Positions 59,654 to 64,000 of a DNA stretch of 64,000 bases are shown here, one piece after another. The notes under the pieces are model-generated. The model saw only the letters and a program-made list of their open reading frames with translations, did not search any database and had not been told where the DNA came from. The DNA is from Streptomyces sp. A 4/2 (GTDB taxonomy: Bacteria > Actinomycetota > Actinomycetes > Streptomycetales > Streptomycetaceae). Each line of letters opens with the position of its first letter. Position 1 is the first letter of the stretch. The position numbers and the translations under genes are program-made. The DNA lies in contig NZ_CALNVW010000030.1 in the NCBI RefSeq assembly GCF_940670765.1, forward strand, positions 62,001 through 126,000, in the 5' to 3' direction.

Positions 59654-60600
59654 GCCGGACAGTGGAGGGACACACGCTGGTCTCCGGGCCCGTAATGGCT
59701 GCATACACGTACTGCGAGGCAGTCACGGGGCAGCAGGCGCGTAATTTCGCGTACGGCATCAGGCTGCTGCCCGCCGACAAGCGGCAGGCGATGTCCGCGC
59801 TGTACGCCTTCTCGCGCCGCGTCGACGACATCGGCGACGGTGAACTGGCGCCCGACGTCAAGCAGGAGCGGCTGGAGTCGACCCGCGAACTGCTCGGACG
59901 GATCCGTGAAGGAGCCGTCGACGAGGACGACACCGACCCGGTCGCGGTGGCCCTCGCCGACGCGGCACGCCGGTTCCCGATTCCGCTCGGCGGGCTCGAC
60001 GAACTCATCGACGGCGTACTGATGGACGTGCGCGGCGAGACCTACGAGACCTGGGACGACCTGGAGGTCTACTGCCGTTGCGTGGCCGGTGCGATCGGCC
60101 GGCTCTCGCTCGGCGTCTTCGGCAGCGGCACCGGCACGGCCGACGCCGAACGGGCCTCCGAGTACGCCGACACGCTCGGTCTCGCCCTCCAGCTCACCAA
60201 CATCCTGCGCGACGTCCGGGAGGACGCGGGCAACGGACGCACGTACCTGCCCGCCGACGACCTCGCCAAGTTCGGCTGCTCCGCGGGCTTCCACAGCGCG
60301 ACGCCGCCCGAGGGCTCCGACTTCGCGGGTCTGGTGCACTTCGAAGTGCGGCGCGCCCGCGCGCTCTTCGCCGAGGGGTACCGGCTGCTGCCCTACCTCG
60401 ACCGCCGCAGCGGAGCCTGTGTCGCCGCGATGGCGGGCATCTACCGCCGTCTCCTGGACCGCATCGAAAGGGACCCCGAGGCGGTCCTGCGCGGACGTGT
60501 CTCGCTCCCCGGCCGGGAGAAGGCGTACGTCGCGGTGCGCGGCCTCTCCGGTCTCGACACCAGGCACATCTCGCGGCAGAGCGCCCGGAGGCGCGCCTGA
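59650..60600 (+). CDS. hpnD: presqualene diphosphate synthase HpnD
   Basis: 316 residues from the GTG at 59650, which overlaps the hpnC stop (an internal ATG at codon 16 is possible). It is homologous to HpnC with Asp-rich motifs RRVDDIGDGE and NILRDVREDAGNGRTYLP, plus AVTGQQARNFAYGIRLLPADKRQAMSALYAFSRR. HpnD condenses two farnesyl diphosphates head to head to presqualene diphosphate. The C-terminus is basic. It is followed directly by a 43-codon ORF via TGATG. Confidence 0.9.
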   Translation: MSRTVEGHTLVSGPVMAAYTYCEAVTGQQARNFAYGIRLLPADKRQAMSALYAFSRRVDDIGDGELAPDVKQERLESTRELLGRIREGAVDEDDTDPVAVALADAARRFPIPLGGLDELIDGVLMDVRGETYETWDDLEVYCRCVAGAIGRLSLGVFGSGTGTADAERASEYADTLGLALQLTNILRDVREDAGNGRTYLPADDLAKFGCSAGFHSATPPEGSDFAGLVHFEVRRARALFAEGYRLLPYLDRRSGACVAAMAGIYRRLLDRIERDPEAVLRGRVSLPGREKAYVAVRGLSGLDTRHISRQSARRRA

Positions 60601-60731
60601 TGCCCCTCGACAGACCCGCTCCGCGAACCGCGGTCCGGCGGCACTCAACCTCCCGGGGGACCGGCGCGTCCCTGACTGCGATGCCCTGCTGTCCGGACCC
60701 GGCCGCCGGGGCCGAGAAGGAGGGCGTATGA
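60600..60731 (+). CDS. small ORF between hpnD and hpnE (43 residues, possibly DUF6380-like)
   Basis: The ATG at 60600 overlaps the hpnD stop (TGATG) and its TGA overlaps the hpnE ATG (ATGA, 60728-60731), so all bases between hpnD and hpnE are translated. The product is basic in the first half (RTAVRRHSTSRGTGASLTAM) with two adjacent Cys after it (PCCPD). Small proteins annotated DUF6380 occur, as I recall, in Streptomyces hopanoid clusters with a similar ASLT motif, but I cannot confirm membership. The coupling on both sides argues that it is translated, at least as a coupling device. Confidence 0.55.
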   Translation: MPLDRPAPRTAVRRHSTSRGTGASLTAMPCCPDPAAGAEKEGV

Positions 60732-62131
60732 CAGCCGGAGGAACGCGCTCCGCGCACGCGGTGGTGATCGGCGGAGGCCTCGCCGGGGTCACGGCCGCGC
60801 TCGAACTCGCCGACGCCGGAGTGCGGGTGACCCTGCTCGAAGGCCGGCCGCGGCTGGGCGGCCTCGCCTTCTCCTTCCAGCGCGGCGAGCTCACCGTGGA
60901 CAACGGCCAGCACGTCTACCTGCGTTGCTGCACCGCCTACCGCTGGTTCCTCGACCGGGTCGACGGAACGGCCCTGGCTCCGCTGCAGGACCGGCTCGAC
61001 GTTCCCGTACTCGACGTCGCACCGGCCGGTGGCCCGCGGCTGGGCCGGTTGCGCCGCAGCGCGCTGCCCGTGCCGCTGCACCTCGCCAGGAGCCTCGCGA
61101 CCTATCCGCATCTCTCGCTCGCCGAGCGGGCGAGCGTCGGCCGCGCCGCGCTGGCTCTCAAGGGACTCGACCTGGCCGACCCGGCACTCGACGCCGTCGA
61201 CTTCGCGAGCTGGCTGCGCCGCCACGGCCAGTCGGACCGCACCATCGAGGCCCTCTGGGACCTGGTGGGCGTCGCCACACTCAACGCCACCGCACCCCAC
61301 GCCTCGCTGGGACTCGCCGCGATGGTCTTCAAGACCGGGCTGCTCTCCGAGGCGGGGGCCGCCGACATCGGCTGGGCCCACGTACCGCTCGGCGAACTGC
61401 ACGACACACTCGCCCGCAAGGCGCTCGACTCCGCGGGGGTGCGCACCGAACTGCGTACCCGTGTCACGGACATCTCCCGTAACGACAACTCCGGTGCGGG
61501 CGAGGAGAGTTGGCGCGTCGAGGTGGACGGCGGGACGCTCACGGCCGACGCCGTCGTGCTCGCGGTGCCGCAGCGTGAGACCCATGCCCTGCTCCCCGAA
61601 GGCGCGCTCGAAGCCCCCGGGAATCTGCTGGAGATCGGAACCTCACCGATCCTCAACGTCCATGTCGTGTACGACCGCAAAGTACTCCGGAAGCCCTTCT
61701 TCGCCGCGCTCGGCACCCCCGTCCAGTGGGTCTTCGACCGCACGGACGCCTCGGGGCTGAAGGGCGGCGGGCAGTACCTGGCGCTGTCCCAGTCCGTCGC
61801 GGACGACGACATCGACCAGCCCGTGTCCGTGCTGCGGCAGCGTTATCTTCCCGAGCTGGAACGGCTGCTCCCCGCCGCGCGCGGCGCGGGTGTACGGGAC
61901 TTCTTCGTCACCAGGGAACGGACCGCGACGTTCGCGCCCGCCCCCGGTGTCGGGCGACTGCGCCCGGGTGCACGTACCCGGACACCCGGGCTCTATCTGG
62001 CGGGTGCGTGGACCGCCACCGGCTGGCCGGCGACCATGGAAGGCGCAGTGCGCAGCGGCTTCAGCGCCGCTGGTGCCGCGCTCTCCGGACTCGGCCGCCC
62101 CCACGATCATCCGCTTCAGGAGGCGGCATGA
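60728..62131 (+). CDS. hpnE: hydroxysqualene dehydroxylase HpnE
   Basis: 467 residues from the ATG at 60728 with AGGAGGGCGT upstream. It belongs to the FAD-dependent amine oxidase/phytoene desaturase family: AVVIGGGLAGVTAALELADAGVRVTLLEGRPRLGG dinucleotide fold at the N-terminus and TPGLYLAGAWTATGWPATMEGAVRSG at the C-terminus. HpnE reduces hydroxysqualene to squalene. The position after hpnC and hpnD and the family assignment agree, and carotenoid desaturase activity is therefore less likely. It overlaps the next gene by ATGA (62128-62131). Confidence 0.9.
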   Translation: MTAGGTRSAHAVVIGGGLAGVTAALELADAGVRVTLLEGRPRLGGLAFSFQRGELTVDNGQHVYLRCCTAYRWFLDRVDGTALAPLQDRLDVPVLDVAPAGGPRLGRLRRSALPVPLHLARSLATYPHLSLAERASVGRAALALKGLDLADPALDAVDFASWLRRHGQSDRTIEALWDLVGVATLNATAPHASLGLAAMVFKTGLLSEAGAADIGWAHVPLGELHDTLARKALDSAGVRTELRTRVTDISRNDNSGAGEESWRVEVDGGTLTADAVVLAVPQRETHALLPEGALEAPGNLLEIGTSPILNVHVVYDRKVLRKPFFAALGTPVQWVFDRTDASGLKGGGQYLALSQSVADDDIDQPVSVLRQRYLPELERLLPAARGAGVRDFFVTRERTATFAPAPGVGRLRPGARTRTPGLYLAGAWTATGWPATMEGAVRSGFSAAGAALSGLGRPHDHPLQEAA

Positions 62132-63210
62132 GCACTGTTACTGGAACAAGAGGAGAGCCTGTGACCCCGGCCGCAGACACCGTCGACATCGTCGCGCTTC
62201 TGGAGCGCGGACGGACCCTGTCCTCACCGGTGCTGCGCGCTGCCGTTGACCGGCTCGCACCGCCCATGGACACCGTCGCCGCCTACCACTTCGGCTGGAT
62301 CGACGCCGAGGGCCGCCCCTCCGACGGGGACGGCGGCAAGGCCGTGCGCCCGGCGCTCGCGCTGCTCTCGGCGGAGGCCGCGGGCGCCGCGGCGGAGGTC
62401 GGCATCCCCGGCGCCGTCGCCGTGGAACTCGTCCACAACTTCTCGCTGCTGCACGACGACCTGATGGACGGGGACGAGCAGCGCCGCCACCGGGACACCG
62501 TCTGGAAGGTGCACGGCCCCGCCCAGGCGATCCTCGTCGGCGACGCGCTCTTCGCACTGGCGAACGAGATCCTGCTGGAGCTCGGCACCGTGGAGGCCGG
62601 ACGCGCCACGCGCCGGCTCACCACCGCCACCCGCAAGCTGATCGACGGTCAGGCCCAGGACATCTCCTACGAGCACCGCGAACGGGTCACCGTCGAGGAG
62701 TGCCTGGAGATGGAGGGCAACAAGACGGGCGCCCTGCTCGCCTGCGCCGTCTCCATCGGCGCGGTGCTCGGCGGCGCCGACGACCGGACGGCCGACACGC
62801 TGGAGGCGTACGGCTACCACCTCGGCCTGGCGTTCCAGGCCGTCGACGACCTGCTCGGCATCTGGGGCGACCCGGAGGCGACCGGCAAGCAGACCTGGAG
62901 CGACCTGCGCCAGCGCAAGAAGTCCCTGCCGGTCGTCGCGGCACTCGCGGCCGGCGGACCGGCGTCGGAACAGCTGGGCGAACTGCTCGCTGCCGACGCC
63001 AAGAGCAATGACTTCGACACCTTCTCCGAGGAGGAGTTCGCCGCACGGGCGGCTCTCATCGAAGAGGCGGGCGGCCGGGAGTGGACCTCCCAGGAAGCCC
63101 GCAGACAGCACGCGATCGCCATCGACGCGCTCACCGGTGTCGAAATGCCGGAAAGGGTAAGGGCGCAGCTCATCGCGCTCGCCGACTTCGTCGTAGTACG
63201 GAAGAGATGA
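62128..63210 (+). CDS. polyprenyl diphosphate synthase (farnesyl/geranylgeranyl type)
   Basis: 360 residues from the ATG overlapping the hpnE stop. The all-helical short-chain trans-prenyltransferase fold has GKAVRPALALLSAEAAG, the first Asp-rich motif LLHDDLMDGDEQRR, GDALFALANEILL, the NKTGALLACAV segment and the second Asp-rich motif QAVDDLLGIWGD. The product length cannot be read with certainty; in this operon farnesyl diphosphate for HpnD is expected. It is positioned between squalene formation and cyclisation genes. Confidence 0.9.
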   Translation: MSTVTGTRGEPVTPAADTVDIVALLERGRTLSSPVLRAAVDRLAPPMDTVAAYHFGWIDAEGRPSDGDGGKAVRPALALLSAEAAGAAAEVGIPGAVAVELVHNFSLLHDDLMDGDEQRRHRDTVWKVHGPAQAILVGDALFALANEILLELGTVEAGRATRRLTTATRKLIDGQAQDISYEHRERVTVEECLEMEGNKTGALLACAVSIGAVLGGADDRTADTLEAYGYHLGLAFQAVDDLLGIWGDPEATGKQTWSDLRQRKKSLPVVAALAAGGPASEQLGELLAADAKSNDFDTFSEEEFAARAALIEEAGGREWTSQEARRQHAIAIDALTGVEMPERVRAQLIALADFVVVRKR

Positions 63211-63311
63211 TCACCATCGCCACATAATTCGCAGTCGCCGGCCGGCGTCCGTGGACGCCGGCCGACGGAGACCCCAGCACAGCAGAGGAAGTACTGCACG
63301 AAGGGGAAGCC

Positions 63312-64000
63312 ATGACAGCGACGACCGACGGAAGCCCCGGAGCCATGGAGCCCCGCGCAGCCTCGGCCAGTGAAACAACCGAAACTATCCCCGTCGGCGA
63401 TCCGGTACGTGACGCCGCCGAGCGGGCCGCAGCGAACTCCGTCGAGTACCTGCTCCGAGCCCAGGACGCCCAAGGCTGGTGGAAGGGCGATCTGGAAACC
63501 AACGTCACCATGGACGCCGAGGATCTGCTGCTGAGACAGTTCCTCGGAATCCAGGACGCGCGGACCACCGAGGCCGCGGGCCGGTTCATCCGGGGCGAGC
63601 AGCGCGAGGACGGCACCTGGGCCACCTTCTTCAAGGGCCCCGGTGAACTCTCCGCCACCATCGAGGCGTACGTGGCCCTGCGGCTCGCCGGGGACGCACC
63701 CGACGCACCGCACATGGCACTCGCCTCCTCCTGGATCCGCGCCCACGGCGGGGTCGCCGCGAGCCGGGTGTTCACCAGGATCTGGCTCGCGCTCTTCGGC
63801 TGGTGGAAATGGGACGACCTCCCCGAGCTACCACCTGAGATGATTTTCCTGCCGAAGTGGTTCCCGCTCAACATCTACGATTTCGGCTGCTGGGCCCGGC
63901 AGACGATCGTGCCGCTCACCGTCGTCTCGGCGAAACGCCCGGTACGCCCGGCCCCCTTCGCCCTGGACGAGCTGCACATCGACCCCGGCGACCCCAATCC
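63312..64000 (+). CDS. shc: squalene-hopene cyclase, N-terminal part
   Basis: The first 229 residues of a gene cut by the window end; full-length enzymes have about 630-680. The start ATG has AAGGGGAAG upstream. The visible part shows the alpha/alpha-barrel repeats of the family: SVEYLLRAQDAQGWWKGDLETNVTMDAEDLLL, a QW motif in GEQREDGTWATFFKGPGELSATIEAYVALRL, and the membrane-channel region PKWFPLNIYDFGCWARQTIVPLTVV. The catalytic DXDD motif lies beyond the window. It cyclises squalene to hopene/hopanol. The 101-base gap before it separates it from the prenyl synthase gene. Confidence 0.95.
   Translation, partial: MTATTDGSPGAMEPRAASASETTETIPVGDPVRDAAERAAANSVEYLLRAQDAQGWWKGDLETNVTMDAEDLLLRQFLGIQDARTTEAAGRFIRGEQREDGTWATFFKGPGELSATIEAYVALRLAGDAPDAPHMALASSWIRAHGGVAASRVFTRIWLALFGWWKWDDLPELPPEMIFLPKWFPLNIYDFGCWARQTIVPLTVVSAKRPVRPAPFALDELHIDPGDPN

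Noticed and set aside
60728..62131. Phytoene desaturase (carotenoid) function for the FAD enzyme
   Set aside because: The family is shared, but its location directly after hpnC/hpnD and before the prenyl synthase and squalene-hopene cyclase supports HpnE.
1..64000. tRNA, rRNA, insertion sequences, integrases or attachment sites
   Set aside because: No transposase or integrase motifs, long terminal inverted repeats or tRNA-like cloverleaf sequences were recognised while reading both strands.

Overview
The window is typical Streptomyces chromosome: very high GC, strong third-codon-position GC bias, dense operons with ATGA/GTGA/TGATG stop-start overlaps, and lineage markers (a WhiB-like protein, an SsgA-like sporulation protein, a two-domain small laccase, in-frame TTA codons and a hopanoid operon). 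From memory, several genes match S. coelicolor loci in this order: small laccase (SCO6712), wblH (SCO6715), ssgD (SCO6722), the SCO6745-family protein, idi (SCO6750) and the hopanoid genes (SCO6759 onward). The window is therefore probably the syntenic region of a related strain. No tRNA, rRNA, CRISPR array, prophage or insertion sequence was seen.

Layout. 1-8.7 kb: the 3' part of a mammalian-cell-entry (Mce) operon, with the MceA C-terminus, MceB to MceF, and two tandem pairs of Mce-associated membrane proteins. A secreted lytic transglycosylase follows (8.8-10.0 kb). 10.0-15.9 kb: a secreted redox and sugar locus. A ThuA/PQQ-type sugar dehydrogenase fusion is coupled to a cupredoxin-DUF1080 protein and stands divergent from a small laccase. 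16-20.8 kb: a VOC protein, a WhiB-like protein, an acyl-ACP desaturase with a repeated operator, an ABC-F ATPase and an SsgA-like protein. 20.9-26.8 kb: an unrecognised secreted protein, a GH84 N-acetylglucosaminidase with a DasR-like site on its promoter, and a ROK regulator. 27-33.4 kb: fatty-acid or branched-acid CoA metabolism (methylacyl-CoA racemase, an acyl-CoA dehydrogenase relic, thiolase, FadB-type fusion) with MerR and TetR regulators.

33.4-51 kb is a mosaic of single housekeeping and accessory genes: two MpaB-like DUF2236 proteins, LacI, M1 peptidase, a D-amino-acid-oxidase-like flavoprotein, a second ABC-F, Tex, an SCO6745-family protein, two DJ-1/PfpI proteins, enoyl-CoA hydratase, an anti-sigma-type ATPase, idi, a CDF cation exporter and galE. 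51.3-58.3 kb: a tightly coupled seven-gene operon. It has two CDP-alcohol phosphotransferases, a sugar-phosphate-type nucleotidyltransferase, a glycerol-1-phosphate-dehydrogenase-like enzyme, a GT2 glycosyltransferase and a Wzm/Wzt-like ABC exporter, and it ends at a strong hairpin terminator. It looks like a complete route for making and exporting a phosphodiester-linked envelope glycan or glycolipid, and it is the best candidate here for an undescribed system.

58.7-64 kb: the start of the hopanoid operon (hpnC, hpnD, a 43-codon ORF, hpnE, a polyprenyl diphosphate synthase and the N-terminal third of squalene-hopene cyclase). Together with idi it turns C5 units into squalene and hopene.
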